Notes: generated by a model not told the origin, from the letters alone. Positions 44,888 to 54,613 are shown, counted from the first letter of the stretch. The stretch: DNA of 64,000 nucleotides from Rhodococcus qingshengii JCM 15477 (GCF_023221595.1 NZ_CP096563.1:2586501-2650500); one strand, 5' to 3'. Translations and numbers: made by a program.

Positions 44888-45874
44888 GTGCAGGATCAGA
44901 TGCTCAAGGACGACGATCTTCGGCTGTTGAACGCACTGCAGATCAGGCCGCGAGCGTCGTGGTCCGAGCTTTCACGCGCGATCGGTTCCGACCCGGTCAC
45001 CCTGACCAGGCGTTGGGAGCGTCTGCACTCGCAAGGAATAGCGTGGATCGCTGCGTACCGTGGTGGACCCATCGTGTCGGCGACCGCACTTCTCGAGATC
45101 GAATGCGCACCGGCACAGACCATGAGCGTTGCCGAACAGATCGCGCACGATCCCGAAGTTCTCACAGTCGATCTCACAACCGGCAATCGGGATCTGCTCG
45201 TCACGCTCACCTGCACTGACCTCGATCAATTGTCCAGGTACGTGTTGGAGCGAACACAATCCCTGCCGATGATCACCGCGATGCGAACTCAGATCGTGTC
45301 CTCGGCGAACTCCGACGCGAGGAACTGGCGTCTACGTGCTCTCGATGCGGAAGAAATTGCCGCGCTCGAGTCGGCCCCGGCGGGAAAGATTCGTGGTGTA
45401 CGCGCCGGCGAAGAGGAACAGTCGCAGCTGTTCGACATTCTTTCTCGCGAACCACGTGTCACCGTCTCGGCACTCGCTGCGGCCCTCGGAGTCACGCCGG
45501 CTCGCGCTGGGGCGCTCCTTTCTCACGAGCTGTCGACGGGGCGACTGGTCGTCCGCACGGAGATTGCTCGGCCCTACTCCGGCTGGCCGGTCTACGCCTG
45601 GTACTTCTTACGTCTCGACGGGCGAAAGGAGGCAATTGCTCAGCGCCTTTCGCACCTGCGTGAGGCGAGGCTTGTTGCTTCTACGATCGGCAGCTACGAC
45701 ATCGCATTGGCGGTGTGGCTGCGCTCGATCGACGACGTGCAGCGTCTGGAAGGTTATCTCGCCGACCAGTTTCCGGGCGTATCCGTGGTGGACCGGTCGA
45801 TCGTCCTGCGTACGCCGCATCACCTGCATCGGACGATCGATGTGTCGGGTCGAAGCATGCCGAAGCACGGGTGA
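44888..45874 (+). CDS. Lrp/AsnC regulator with two HTH-RAM units
   Basis: 328 residues from GTG 44888 (GAGG six bases upstream). First unit: HTH at ~5-55 (DDLRLLNALQIRPRASWSELS) and effector part to ~145; second unit: HTH from ~180 (FDILSREPRVTVSALAAALG) and a second RAM-like domain. Divergent from the DUF3100-M20D-sdaA operon, so it probably activates that operon in response to the amino acid. Confidence 0.88.
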   Translation: MQDQMLKDDDLRLLNALQIRPRASWSELSRAIGSDPVTLTRRWERLHSQGIAWIAAYRGGPIVSATALLEIECAPAQTMSVAEQIAHDPEVLTVDLTTGNRDLLVTLTCTDLDQLSRYVLERTQSLPMITAMRTQIVSSANSDARNWRLRALDAEEIAALESAPAGKIRGVRAGEEEQSQLFDILSREPRVTVSALAAALGVTPARAGALLSHELSTGRLVVRTEIARPYSGWPVYAWYFLRLDGRKEAIAQRLSHLREARLVASTIGSYDIALAVWLRSIDDVQRLEGYLADQFPGVSVVDRSIVLRTPHHLHRTIDVSGRSMPKHG

Positions 45875-45910
45875 TCCGCAACGCGTTCGCGCGGGTCGGG
45901 TGCTCTCCGA

Positions 45911-46876
45911 CTAGTTGGGGATCGCCACGTCGACGATCAAGCCGAAGTGATCGGAACCTTCGATGTCGATCCGCTCGAGTGACTTCGCCTGTCCGCCCCG
46001 CAGAAGTACATGGTCGATGCCGACGATCGCGGGAAATTTCTTGTCCGCCGGATAGGTGCGCACGATGCCTACTCCCAATTGGTCTGCGGCATCGGAGTAG
46101 CCGACATCGAGGAGGTCACGGAATTGCTTGTGCGTGAATGTGGTGTTGAAGTCGCCACTGACGATGACGGTTTCCTCGGCGGCAGCAGCGTCGAGCGCGT
46201 TTCGCAAAGTGCTCAGCTCGGCAGTCCACACGTCGGGCGGGGTCACGTACGCCGGTCCGGGGTGAACCGCCAGAAGGGTGAACGGAGTCGAGAAGCCTAC
46301 TTCGGCAACAAGATTGGTCGGTCCGAATCCGTTCAATTCCCGAGTGTCCGTCAGCGGATAACGGCTGTAAATACCGGCGCCACCCCCGCCGGCCTCGTCC
46401 GGTACCAAGTAGTGATGCGGCAGCAGTTGCTCGAGTCCTTGATCTCTGAGAGAGCCTTCGAGTGATGTGGTCAGTTCCTGAACCGTCAGGACGTCGACTG
46501 CCTTCTCGCGCACCGTCGCAGTCAAACTGGCGGGATCTGCCTGCCCGAAGAGAAGGTTTGCTTGCATTACGCGCAGAGTCGGCCCGTCGATTTCGGAACT
46601 GTTTGCCACATACAGTGGACTGATCACCGACGCGCCCACCGCAATCAGTACCACCGAGATCGCCAGCAGGATCCAGCGGCGAAAGACCAGGCATATCAGG
46701 GACGCTGCGAGTGTGACCGCAAGCAGTATCGGGACGAAGGAGGCCACGGCGATCAACGGGTTGATCGGCTTGGTGGAGTACAACGCGATCAGCGAGACAA
46801 CGCCGACGGCGATACCGCCCACGCCGGCGACCTGAGCGATACGGCGTGCCGGAACATTGTCCGTCGTGAATCCCAT
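45911..46876 (-). CDS. Membrane-anchored endonuclease/exonuclease/phosphatase family protein
   Basis: 321 residues. Three N-terminal helices (~13-90), then an EEP domain: RVMQANLLFGQ, VLTVQELT, VIVSGDFNTT, and GSDHFGL. Active-site Asn, Glu, Asp-Asn and Asp-His all present. Extracellular EEP domain may act on phospholipids, nucleic acids or phosphoesters. No conserved neighbours in the window. Confidence 0.88.
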   Translation of the reverse strand: MGFTTDNVPARRIAQVAGVGGIAVGVVSLIALYSTKPINPLIAVASFVPILLAVTLAASLICLVFRRWILLAISVVLIAVGASVISPLYVANSSEIDGPTLRVMQANLLFGQADPASLTATVREKAVDVLTVQELTTSLEGSLRDQGLEQLLPHHYLVPDEAGGGGAGIYSRYPLTDTRELNGFGPTNLVAEVGFSTPFTLLAVHPGPAYVTPPDVWTAELSTLRNALDAAAAEETVIVSGDFNTTFTHKQFRDLLDVGYSDAADQLGVGIVRTYPADKKFPAIVGIDHVLLRGGQAKSLERIDIEGSDHFGLIVDVAIPN

Positions 46877-46924
46877 ACCAAACGGTACCCAATGCAGCCA
46901 CGGTTCCCGACTGCCTGGCGTTTG

Positions 46925-48619
46925 TCAGTCGCCGGTTCGGGTGCGGAATGCGTTCACGGCGGCTTCGACGGTCGGGTAGAAGTGCGTCGAATCGAATCGA
47001 TCCCCGACTCCGAATCGGATGAGTCGATCCTTGATCGGACCTTTCATCTCTGCGAATGCCAACCGAATTCCTTTGCCTTCGAGGAATGTATCCAGATCGA
47101 CGAGTTCGTCGACTGCCGTTGTGTCGAGTCCGGTGATCGGTTCGGCGGCTATAACCACCCAGTCGACCGGATCTGGCGCCTTGGCGACGACGGAGCGAAC
47201 GTATTCGTCGAAGATCTCGCCGTTCGCGAAAAACAGTGGCGCGTCAAACCTCACCAACACCAGGCCGGGGATGCGATGCCCATCTGGATGGCGTTCGATG
47301 TCGTGGAATCCGGTGGGTTCGCCCGTCTCGACGAGTTCGGTTCGATGTGGCTGCCATACCTGCGCGATGACCGCTGCGAAGGACAGTCCGATCGCAACAA
47401 GGATGCCTTGTAGCACACCGACCAGGGCGACGCCCAGAAACGCCGCGACGGCGAGGCCGAATTCCACGGTGCTCATGCGCCACATGCGGACCATGCCGCC
47501 CACGTCGATCAGTGCACACGCGGCGACGATGACGACGGCGGCCAGTGTTGCATCGGGCAGATATGCCGTGAGTCCGGGAGCGACGAGGACGAACACCAGG
47601 ACCGCGAGCGCCCCGACGACGCCGGCCAATTGTGTGTGCGCCCCACTCTGTTCGGCTACCGGAGTTCGTGACCCGCTCGCCGAGATCGGAAACCCGCCGA
47701 ACAGTCCGCCGGCCACGTTCGCGACACCGATCGCCTTCATTTCGGTACTGCCGTTCACGTCCTCGCCGTGGCGGGCGGCGAAGGTGCGCGAGAGAACGCC
47801 GGTGTCGGCGAAGGCAATCAATGCGATACCGGCGGCGGGCCCGATCAGATGGCCGACGTCCTGCCAGGTGACTCCACCGACGGAAGGGAGGGGGAGTCCT
47901 TCCGGCAGTGCGCCGACCATGCCGATGTCATCGGTGAGACCGGCGGCAGCGGACAAGACTATGGCCGCGACAACGGCCACCAGAACGCCGGGAACAACAG
48001 GTACCCAGAGCCGGAAGGCGACTATGACGACTAGCGAACCGACACCGATGGCGGCAGCGAGGGGGTCGACGTCGCCACCCACCAGGGCCTTTGAGATCCC
48101 GCCGATTTCACCGAGTAGACCGGACGCGTCGACGGAGAATCCGAGCAGCTTGGGAATCTGACCAACTACGACGACGAGTGCAATGGCGTTGAGGTAGCCG
48201 AGGCGGATCGGTTTCGAGAGGAGTTCGGTCACGAAGCCGAGACGAAGGAATCCGCCGATCACGAGGATGAGTCCGACAAGAATGGCGAGAACACCGGCTA
48301 GTGCAAGCGCATTCTCCGAATCGCCGACCACTGCCAGCGGTATGACCGCGGCGGCAATCAGCGGCGCCAGTGACGAATCAGGTCCGAGTACAAGGATTTT
48401 CGAGGGCCCGACTACCGCGTAGGCGAGCAAAGGCACGATGGTGGCGTACAGCCCGGCGTACGCAGGCAACCCGGCGGCCTCGGCGTAGCCCATGCCTGCC
48501 GGGATGAGCAGGGCAGTCAAGACGAGTCCGGCAGTGACGTCTGTTCGCAACCACTCGCGGCGATACCCACGGGCAGTCGCGACGCCCGGTAGCCGACCTA
48601 GACTCTCCGCCCACATCAT
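46925..48619 (-). CDS. SulP family anion transporter with STAS domain
   Basis: 564 residues. SulP membrane domain begins WLRTDVTAGLVLTALLIPAGMGYAEAAGLPAYAGLYA; C-terminal STAS domain (HRIPGLVLVRFDAPLFFANGE ...). SulP carriers move sulphate, bicarbonate or dicarboxylates. Start ATG 48619 (MMWAESLG) with GGGAGG upstream; 18 bases from the ATPase stop, thus the last gene of ppk2-ATPase-sulP. Confidence 0.93.
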   Translation of the reverse strand: MMWAESLGRLPGVATARGYRREWLRTDVTAGLVLTALLIPAGMGYAEAAGLPAYAGLYATIVPLLAYAVVGPSKILVLGPDSSLAPLIAAAVIPLAVVGDSENALALAGVLAILVGLILVIGGFLRLGFVTELLSKPIRLGYLNAIALVVVVGQIPKLLGFSVDASGLLGEIGGISKALVGGDVDPLAAAIGVGSLVVIVAFRLWVPVVPGVLVAVVAAIVLSAAAGLTDDIGMVGALPEGLPLPSVGGVTWQDVGHLIGPAAGIALIAFADTGVLSRTFAARHGEDVNGSTEMKAIGVANVAGGLFGGFPISASGSRTPVAEQSGAHTQLAGVVGALAVLVFVLVAPGLTAYLPDATLAAVVIVAACALIDVGGMVRMWRMSTVEFGLAVAAFLGVALVGVLQGILVAIGLSFAAVIAQVWQPHRTELVETGEPTGFHDIERHPDGHRIPGLVLVRFDAPLFFANGEIFDEYVRSVVAKAPDPVDWVVIAAEPITGLDTTAVDELVDLDTFLEGKGIRLAFAEMKGPIKDRLIRFGVGDRFDSTHFYPTVEAAVNAFRTRTGD

Positions 48620-48636
48620 CGTTTGATTTTCCTCCC

Positions 48637-51378
48637 TCAGTGGAGCGAACGGGCGCGCTCGGGGGCAACCGCGGTGGTCGCAGGGAGTGGCGCAGGTGCC
48701 TGTGCGAGGCGGCGGCGTCGAATTGCCTTGTCCAACTCGACGACAACCGGGATGATCAGCGACCAACCCAGGCAGGCGAGCCACTGGGCGCCGGTCAGTG
48801 AGGTTGTCATGAGGAGGTCCTGGAGGACGCCCGCCTCGACGGCGAATACGGTCACGACCGTGGGGATCGTCAAGATCTTGATGGCACCGAGAACCGGTGG
48901 AACCACGCCGGACTCGGGATCACGCCGCATGGTAAGCCCCGCGAGAATCGAACCGAGAGAGAGCACTACGAATGCTGTGGTCATGGGAACATTCGCCTCG
49001 GAAGTACTCATTTCACCGGGTGCGAGAAGCATCGCCGCGAGTGTCACGGCAAATTGCAGGACACCGTACGCGAGCCACTGAGCGACTGCGCTTCGATGTG
49101 CGATCGGCATCTTGGGATCGCGCGGAGGCTTGTTCATCAGATCCGGTGGCGGCGGGTCGAGCATGATCACGGCGACGGGGAACAGTGTGATGAAGAAGTG
49201 CTGGAACAGCACCATCAGTGGCGTCAGTGCCACACCCTCGTTGATGTTGAAGATGCTCGCAGCGAGGAAGAGGAGAACCAAGGAGAAGAGTTTCGACATC
49301 TGGTAGCGGATGTACGAGACGATTTTTCCGTAGATGTTGCGGCCCAAAGTGATCGCGGTGATGAGGGTGCCGAAGTTGTCGTCGGTGAGCACCATCTTGC
49401 CCGCCTGTTTGGTCACCTCACTGCCCGAGCCCATGGCGACGCCGATGTCTGCCTTCTTCAACGCGGCGGCGTCGTTGACCGCGTCTCCGGTCATCGCGAC
49501 GACGGCGCCACCGCTCTGCATGACATCGACCAAGCGAAGTTTGTCCTGCGGAGTGACGCGGCCGAACACGTGCAGGTTCGGCAACGCGGTCGACAGTTCT
49601 TCATCGGTCATCGCTTGCAACTCGCCGCCGCCCACCGAGCCCGGGCCGAGTCCGAGTTCGGCACCGATCGCTGCGGCGGTGGTGGCATGGTCGCCGGTGA
49701 TCATGCGGACCTCGATGCCGGCCCGGTGTGCGGTTCGCACCGAATCGACCGCCTCCGGACGCAGCGGGTCGATGATGCCTGCCATACCGACAAACGTCAG
49801 GTCCTCGACAAAGGACATGGGGTCGGCCACGACAGCATCTTCCCGTCCGTCGAGGCGTCTGACCGCGAATGCCAGCACCCGAAGACCCTTTTCGGACATG
49901 GACTGATTTGCTGCCGTGAGTTCGTCTCGGACTTCCTCGATCGGGACCTGCCGACGGCCGGGGAGAAAGGCCGAAGAACACCGAGCGAGGACGACATCGG
50001 GTCCGCCCTTGACCAATCCGACGAACTGACTTACGCCGTCGACTTCGAGATGGTGGTACGTGGCCATGAACTTGTACGCGGAATCGAACGGAACCGTCGC
50101 CACCCGCGGGTAGGTCCGTCTGGTCAGTGGGGCGTCGGCACCGATCTTTGCCGCGAGCACCACGAGCGCGGCCTCGGTCGGGTCGCCGACAACTTCCCCG
50201 GAATCGGAAACCGTTGCATCGCTGTCGAGACACAGTCCGTATGCGAGAAGGGTGAAGTCGGGCGGCGCCTCGCCGGCAACCTGCGTGATCCTTCCCGCTT
50301 TGGCGTAGCCTTCGCCGTCGACCGTGTACCAACGGCCGTGGACGTACAGCGATCGGACGGTCATCTGGTTCATGGTCAGCGTGCCGGTCTTGTCCGAGTT
50401 GATTGCACTGGTCGCGCCGAGTGTTTCGACGTCGGTCAGGTTCTTCACGACGGCCTTGGCGTCGGCCAGTTGACGGGCACCGTAGGCCAGCATCGCCTGG
50501 ACGAATGTTGGCAGGCCGGTCGGAATCGCGGACACTCCCATTGCGATACCAAGGAGCAGAAGCGTAGTCAGGTCCTGCCCACGAAGGAGCCCGATGACGA
50601 CGATGACGATCACTGCCGTCCACGCGATGATTCCGAGAAGTTTGGTGAGAGAGTCCAATTCACGTTGAAGTGGCGACTTGCCAGGGGCGACCGCCGACAA
50701 CATCGACGCGATCTGGCCTATCTGCGTCTGCATCCCGGTCTCGGTGACCACCATGGTCGCCGTGCCGCGGGTGACCGAGGTGTTCTGGAAGACCAGATTG
50801 CTGCGGTCTCCGAGCGGAATATCCGCGTTGTTCAGCGTATTCGGGTCCTTCGGTATCGGCGCGCTTTCCCCGGTCAATGCGGCTTCCTGCGTCTCCAGGG
50901 TGGTGGTGGCGAGTAACCGTCCGTCGGCAGCGATGATGTCTCCTGCCTCGACTTGGACGATGTCACCCGGCACCAGTTCGGTAGCGTCGAGTTGAATCAG
51001 GTTCCCGTCACGAATGACCCGTGCTTGGGGCGTCTGCATCTTGGCGAGGGCGTCGACGCTGGCCCGTGCCTTCAACTCCTGTCGAGTTCCGAGGACGATG
51101 TTGAGCACGACGAGCACCGCCACCACGATTGCTGTCGGCACTTCACCGATGGCGATGCTGACCGCGGCCACGGCGACGAGCATCAAGTTCATCGGATCTT
51201 TCAGCTGCAACAGCGCGATCGACCACGTCGACGGCGGTGGCGTCGAGGTGATTTCGTTCGACCCGTAGCGTCGTCGCCGTTGGTCGGCCTCATCCGACTG
51301 CAGTCCGCGCTCCGGGTCCGACTGCAGTACGGACACGACTGATTCGCCACTCTGCGCATGCCACGGCGTGGGGCTCAT
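48637..51378 (-). CDS. P2-type cation ATPase with altered ion-binding motif
   Basis: 913 residues. N-terminal cation ATPase domain, actuator LTGES at 169-172, phosphorylation site SDKTGT with Asp329, then nucleotide-binding and hinge (MTGDAVNDAAALKKADIGVAM). The M4 segment reads AIPTGLP at 284-290 where Ca2+ pumps have PEGLP. In M6 the usual N..TD (NLVTDGLPA) is replaced by FQHFFITLFPVAV. So at least three Ca2+ ligands are missing and the cargo is unclear. Operon with PPK2 and SulP. Confidence 0.9.
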   Translation of the reverse strand: MSPTPWHAQSGESVVSVLQSDPERGLQSDEADQRRRRYGSNEITSTPPPSTWSIALLQLKDPMNLMLVAVAAVSIAIGEVPTAIVVAVLVVLNIVLGTRQELKARASVDALAKMQTPQARVIRDGNLIQLDATELVPGDIVQVEAGDIIAADGRLLATTTLETQEAALTGESAPIPKDPNTLNNADIPLGDRSNLVFQNTSVTRGTATMVVTETGMQTQIGQIASMLSAVAPGKSPLQRELDSLTKLLGIIAWTAVIVIVVIGLLRGQDLTTLLLLGIAMGVSAIPTGLPTFVQAMLAYGARQLADAKAVVKNLTDVETLGATSAINSDKTGTLTMNQMTVRSLYVHGRWYTVDGEGYAKAGRITQVAGEAPPDFTLLAYGLCLDSDATVSDSGEVVGDPTEAALVVLAAKIGADAPLTRRTYPRVATVPFDSAYKFMATYHHLEVDGVSQFVGLVKGGPDVVLARCSSAFLPGRRQVPIEEVRDELTAANQSMSEKGLRVLAFAVRRLDGREDAVVADPMSFVEDLTFVGMAGIIDPLRPEAVDSVRTAHRAGIEVRMITGDHATTAAAIGAELGLGPGSVGGGELQAMTDEELSTALPNLHVFGRVTPQDKLRLVDVMQSGGAVVAMTGDAVNDAAALKKADIGVAMGSGSEVTKQAGKMVLTDDNFGTLITAITLGRNIYGKIVSYIRYQMSKLFSLVLLFLAASIFNINEGVALTPLMVLFQHFFITLFPVAVIMLDPPPPDLMNKPPRDPKMPIAHRSAVAQWLAYGVLQFAVTLAAMLLAPGEMSTSEANVPMTTAFVVLSLGSILAGLTMRRDPESGVVPPVLGAIKILTIPTVVTVFAVEAGVLQDLLMTTSLTGAQWLACLGWSLIIPVVVELDKAIRRRRLAQAPAPLPATTAVAPERARSLH

Positions 51379-51405
51379 GACCGCACATCCTTTCCTTGGC
51401 GATCG

Positions 51406-52260
51406 TCAATACCGGGTCGGAATCCAGTGCAGCGGTTGTTTGGGCGTCTGGTAGCCGTGAGCCTTCTGCCGTTTCGGTAGGGTGATGTCCGTAAATTGCA
51501 CGGGCTCGTAGGGGATCTGACTCAGAATGTGGCTGATGATGTTGAGTCGTCCGCGTTTCTTGTCATTGTTGTTTGCGACATACCATGGCGCCCAGCCGGT
51601 GTCGGTGAAGCGAAACATCTCGTCGCGGGCACGCGAGTAGTCGTACCAATGACTGAACGACTTCAGATCGAGATTCGACAGCTTCCAGATCTTTCGAGGG
51701 TCGTCGATCCGGCTCTGCAGACGTAAGAGCTGCTGTTCTTCGCTGACCTCGAGCCAGTACTTGAGCAGAATGACTCCCGATTCGACGATCGCGCGTTCGA
51801 CGGTCGGAATGAGCTGGAGAAATTGATGTGCTTGTTCTTCGGTGCAAAAGCCCATTACTCGTTCTACACCGGCACGGTTGTACCAACTTCGGTCGAAGAT
51901 GACGATCTCACCGGCAGCCGGAAGATGCGGGACGTAGCGCTGGACATACATCTGCGAATGCTCTCGCTCGGTCGGGGCGGGTAACGCAACGACCCGGAAC
52001 ACTCGCGGACTCACTCGCTCGGTGATGGCTTTGATGACACCGCCCTTCCCCGCGGTATCTCGACCTTCGAATACGATGCAGACCTTGGCTCCAGACGATT
52101 TGACCCACTCCTGCAAAGCCACGAGTTCGCCGTGCAACGGCTTGAGTTTGCGGCGGTACACCTTGTTCTTCATCGGCTTTTCTGCCAAGGGCGGCGCGTC
52201 GTCGGTAAGGGTCGACGGGGTGTCGTCGTGAAGAATCCGAGCGTTCTTTCCCACTTCCAC
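51406..52260 (-). CDS. ppk2: Polyphosphate kinase 2
   Basis: 284 residues, class I PPK2. Walker A FEGRDTAGKGGVIKAITE, basic lid and Walker B FDRSWYNRAGVERVMGF are intact. It makes ATP or GTP from NDP and polyphosphate. GTG 52260 with GGGAG near; GTG 52254 is an alternative. Precedes the ATPase gene by 27 bases; it may supply nucleotide to the pump during energy stress. Confidence 0.95.
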   Translation of the reverse strand: MEVGKNARILHDDTPSTLTDDAPPLAEKPMKNKVYRRKLKPLHGELVALQEWVKSSGAKVCIVFEGRDTAGKGGVIKAITERVSPRVFRVVALPAPTEREHSQMYVQRYVPHLPAAGEIVIFDRSWYNRAGVERVMGFCTEEQAHQFLQLIPTVERAIVESGVILLKYWLEVSEEQQLLRLQSRIDDPRKIWKLSNLDLKSFSHWYDYSRARDEMFRFTDTGWAPWYVANNNDKKRGRLNIISHILSQIPYEPVQFTDITLPKRQKAHGYQTPKQPLHWIPTRY

Positions 52261-52427
52261 TCCCTGGCATCATGAGCGCAACGCGAGCGCGCGGGGAACC
52301 GTCCGCCCTTATGTGTATGCCCCATATTCGGTGAACCTATTCTCTTCGCAATCGAGACCCGAATCGTGTTGTTTTCGAACCCTTTCCGAGTCTTGACGTG
52401 CTCGGCTGGACGGACGACCATTAATGG

Positions 52428-52679
52428 ATGACTGGCGACGAAGAGTTGCTCCACGTCGAGCGGGTGATCACTCGCCTGATTTCCCGCTATCCCGCCGTTC
52501 CTCCACCGGAGATCGAAAACAGAGTGCGAACAATTCACCAGCGTTTTGCGGGATGTCGGATCCGCGACTTCGTGCCTCTTCTGGTCGAAAAGGCGGCCAG
52601 ACAAGAGATCTCGGATCGGAGAATAGTGATTCCGATAATGGATGAGCGGTCGGCGAGTCTGAACTCTCTCGAGCTGTAG
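52428..52679 (+). CDS. Three-helix bundle dimerisation domain protein
   Basis: 83 residues: ELLHVERVITRLISRYPAVPPPEI, then HQRFAGCRIRDFVPLLVEKAARQ. This matches the small three-helix bundle family found in mycolata, where it is stress or dormancy linked. Divergent from ppk2. Function unknown. Confidence 0.8.
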   Translation: MTGDEELLHVERVITRLISRYPAVPPPEIENRVRTIHQRFAGCRIRDFVPLLVEKAARQEISDRRIVIPIMDERSASLNSLEL

Positions 52680-52812
52680 CCGGAACGGGGATCGTCGGCG
52701 CATACTGAAATGACCTTGGACCAGGGAGTTCTGGCCGAATGCAGGAGCTCAGGCGCGGAACGTCAGCCTCCCGAACTCCTGATGTGTAAAACCGAGTACA
52801 GGGAGCGTTGAC

Positions 52813-53190
52813 ATGGAAGGCTTCTGGGAATTCTTCTGGTTCATCTTCGTCTGCTTTGCCTTTGTGGCGTACTTGAGCGTGTTGTTCTCGATCATCACCG
52901 ACTTGTTCCGTGATCACGAGACTTCGGGCTGGGCCAAGGCGTTGTGGATGATATTCCTCTTCGTCATTCCATTCCTGTCCGCGATGATCTACGTGGTCGT
53001 CAAGAATGACGGAATGACGAGGCGGTCGATGGAAGCCGCTCAACAGCACATACACGCGCAGAGTGATTACATTCGAAAGGTCGCCGGGAAATCGCCGACT
53101 CAGCAGATCGCCGACGCCAGAGAGCTTCTCGACTCAGGCGCGATCAACGAAGAGGAATTCCAGGCTATCAAGGCAAAGGCGCTGGCGTAG
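52813..53190 (+). CDS. PLDc_N/SHOCT membrane protein
   Basis: 125 residues with two helices in a PLDc_N-like part (FWFIFVCFAFVAYLSVLFSI; ALWMIFLFVIPFLSAMIYVV) and a C-terminal SHOCT domain (QIADARELLDSGAINEEEF). Such proteins are envelope stress-associated. Its 3' end overlaps the convergent 53168-54613 gene by 23 bases. Confidence 0.87.
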   Translation: MEGFWEFFWFIFVCFAFVAYLSVLFSIITDLFRDHETSGWAKALWMIFLFVIPFLSAMIYVVVKNDGMTRRSMEAAQQHIHAQSDYIRKVAGKSPTQQIADARELLDSGAINEEEFQAIKAKALA

Positions 53191-54613
53191 TTTTCGTATC
53201 TTCTGCCCCGGGCCTGGCGTCGTCGGTTCCGCCGTCGTCAGGCGCGGCGTCCTGCGCGGCGGCGCGTGCGGGACGAACCAATACTTCCAGTGCGACGAGA
53301 GCAACGAGCGCAATGACGACGATCCAACCAACGACCAATCCGGTGGGGTAGCGCCAGAAGAGCAGCAACAGTGCGGCGATGCCGATGATGGCACAGCGCA
53401 GTGGGACACGAAGCTGATTGGCCCACCGCTCCACCTGATTCGGCGTTCGGCCGCTTGCAGAATGCCGGACGAAGTCCAACGCCTGCCCGTAGCCTCGACG
53501 AACGGCGATCGCCGACGACGACCCACCGATCAGGTAGGCGCCGAGCCCCACCACCACACCGAGGACCGCAACCGCGCGAAGGCTCGTCCGAAGCGGAACC
53601 AGAACTGTGTCGATGACAGCGGTGGCGGCGTCTGGCGAGAGGATATCGGTAGGGACACTGTCGAGGTAGATTGCACGTCCGATCAGAATTCCGATCGCAA
53701 GAACAAGCATTCCCAACGCAATCGACAGACCGACCAGGGACAGCGTACGAAGCCTGCGACCGGTTGGCGCAACGGCGACAGCGGCTGCTGCGCAAGCGAT
53801 TCCCAACCACGGCAGCACCGCCGAGACCTTGTCGAGTGCCGAGACGGCTCGCTGCGCCTTCACCAGCTCGGGGGACTGGAAGAGAACAAACTCCTTGTCC
53901 ACGGACGGGATTTTGTCTGCGAAAGCGAAGCCGCGGTCGGTCAGCGCCGTTTTCACCCGGTCGATGATCGTGCTCAGTGAAATGCTGACCGTTCCGCTCT
54001 GGTCGACCTCGACCGAGTCGGGTCCGTAGTTTCCGGTCATGACGGCGACGAGGGAGTTGTGCGCCGCTCGGTTCGCCTGAATCCAAAGGTCTTCGAACTG
54101 CTGCGTCCGAACGAGCGAGGCCACTGTGTCGTGGACGAAACTCTTCGCCTGGCCGGCGATCACCGGTGCCAAACCCACCAACGCCTGGTCCACGCGAGGG
54201 GCGTTGGCTTCGAGATTCGACACGTCCGTCAATGCTGTGAGTGCCTCGGTGGTGAGCCCTTCGACGTCGACGCGATCGAAGATCTCGTCCGTGACTTGAT
54301 TCGTGATCTCCGCTTGCACGGCTGGATTCTCACCCAGTGGCGCTACCGTGCTGACGTAGCGGTCCGTGTCGAGGATCTGACTACGTACGAAGCGGGTGGT
54401 TACCGACAAGACTGCGAGCAGTGCGACCAGCACCAGCAGGATTGTCACCGCGGTCCACCGCAGCCCATGTCGAGGTGGTCGGGAGACTTTCTCGACGGTC
54501 GTTTCGCGGGCGCTGGGAGTCTGCTCGCGAAGTGTTGCTACCTCTTCGCGCAACCGGGCTAGTTCGGCACGTTCGTCCTCCTGGAGTGGTCCGTCGCTCG
54601 TGCCGTTTGCCAT
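53168..54613 (-). CDS. Membrane protein of unknown function with coiled-coil N-terminus
   Basis: 481 residues. A coiled-coil (ERAELARLREEVATLREQ, residues ~14-32), one helix (WTAVTILLVLVALLAVLSV), a long extracellular region (~75-265), then three or four helices (IACAAAAVAVAP..., LSIALGMLVLAIGILIG, AVAVLGVVVGLGAYLIG, IIGIAALLLLF, VVGWIVVIALVALVALEVLV) and a Pro/Asp-rich tail. The extracellular part contains many Val/Asp/Thr-rich helical segments. No family recognised. Confidence 0.8.
   Translation of the reverse strand: MANGTSDGPLQEDERAELARLREEVATLREQTPSARETTVEKVSRPPRHGLRWTAVTILLVLVALLAVLSVTTRFVRSQILDTDRYVSTVAPLGENPAVQAEITNQVTDEIFDRVDVEGLTTEALTALTDVSNLEANAPRVDQALVGLAPVIAGQAKSFVHDTVASLVRTQQFEDLWIQANRAAHNSLVAVMTGNYGPDSVEVDQSGTVSISLSTIIDRVKTALTDRGFAFADKIPSVDKEFVLFQSPELVKAQRAVSALDKVSAVLPWLGIACAAAAVAVAPTGRRLRTLSLVGLSIALGMLVLAIGILIGRAIYLDSVPTDILSPDAATAVIDTVLVPLRTSLRAVAVLGVVVGLGAYLIGGSSSAIAVRRGYGQALDFVRHSASGRTPNQVERWANQLRVPLRCAIIGIAALLLLFWRYPTGLVVGWIVVIALVALVALEVLVRPARAAAQDAAPDDGGTDDARPGAEDTKTTPAPLP

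Noticed and set aside
45872..45900. GC-rich hairpin after the Lrp gene as a terminator
   Set aside because: Stem is short with a mismatch and no T run; too weak to call.
48616..48784. N-terminal extension of SulP by 55 residues
   Set aside because: The extension is Arg/Pro-rich and runs into the ATPase gene end; the ribosome site fits ATG 48619.
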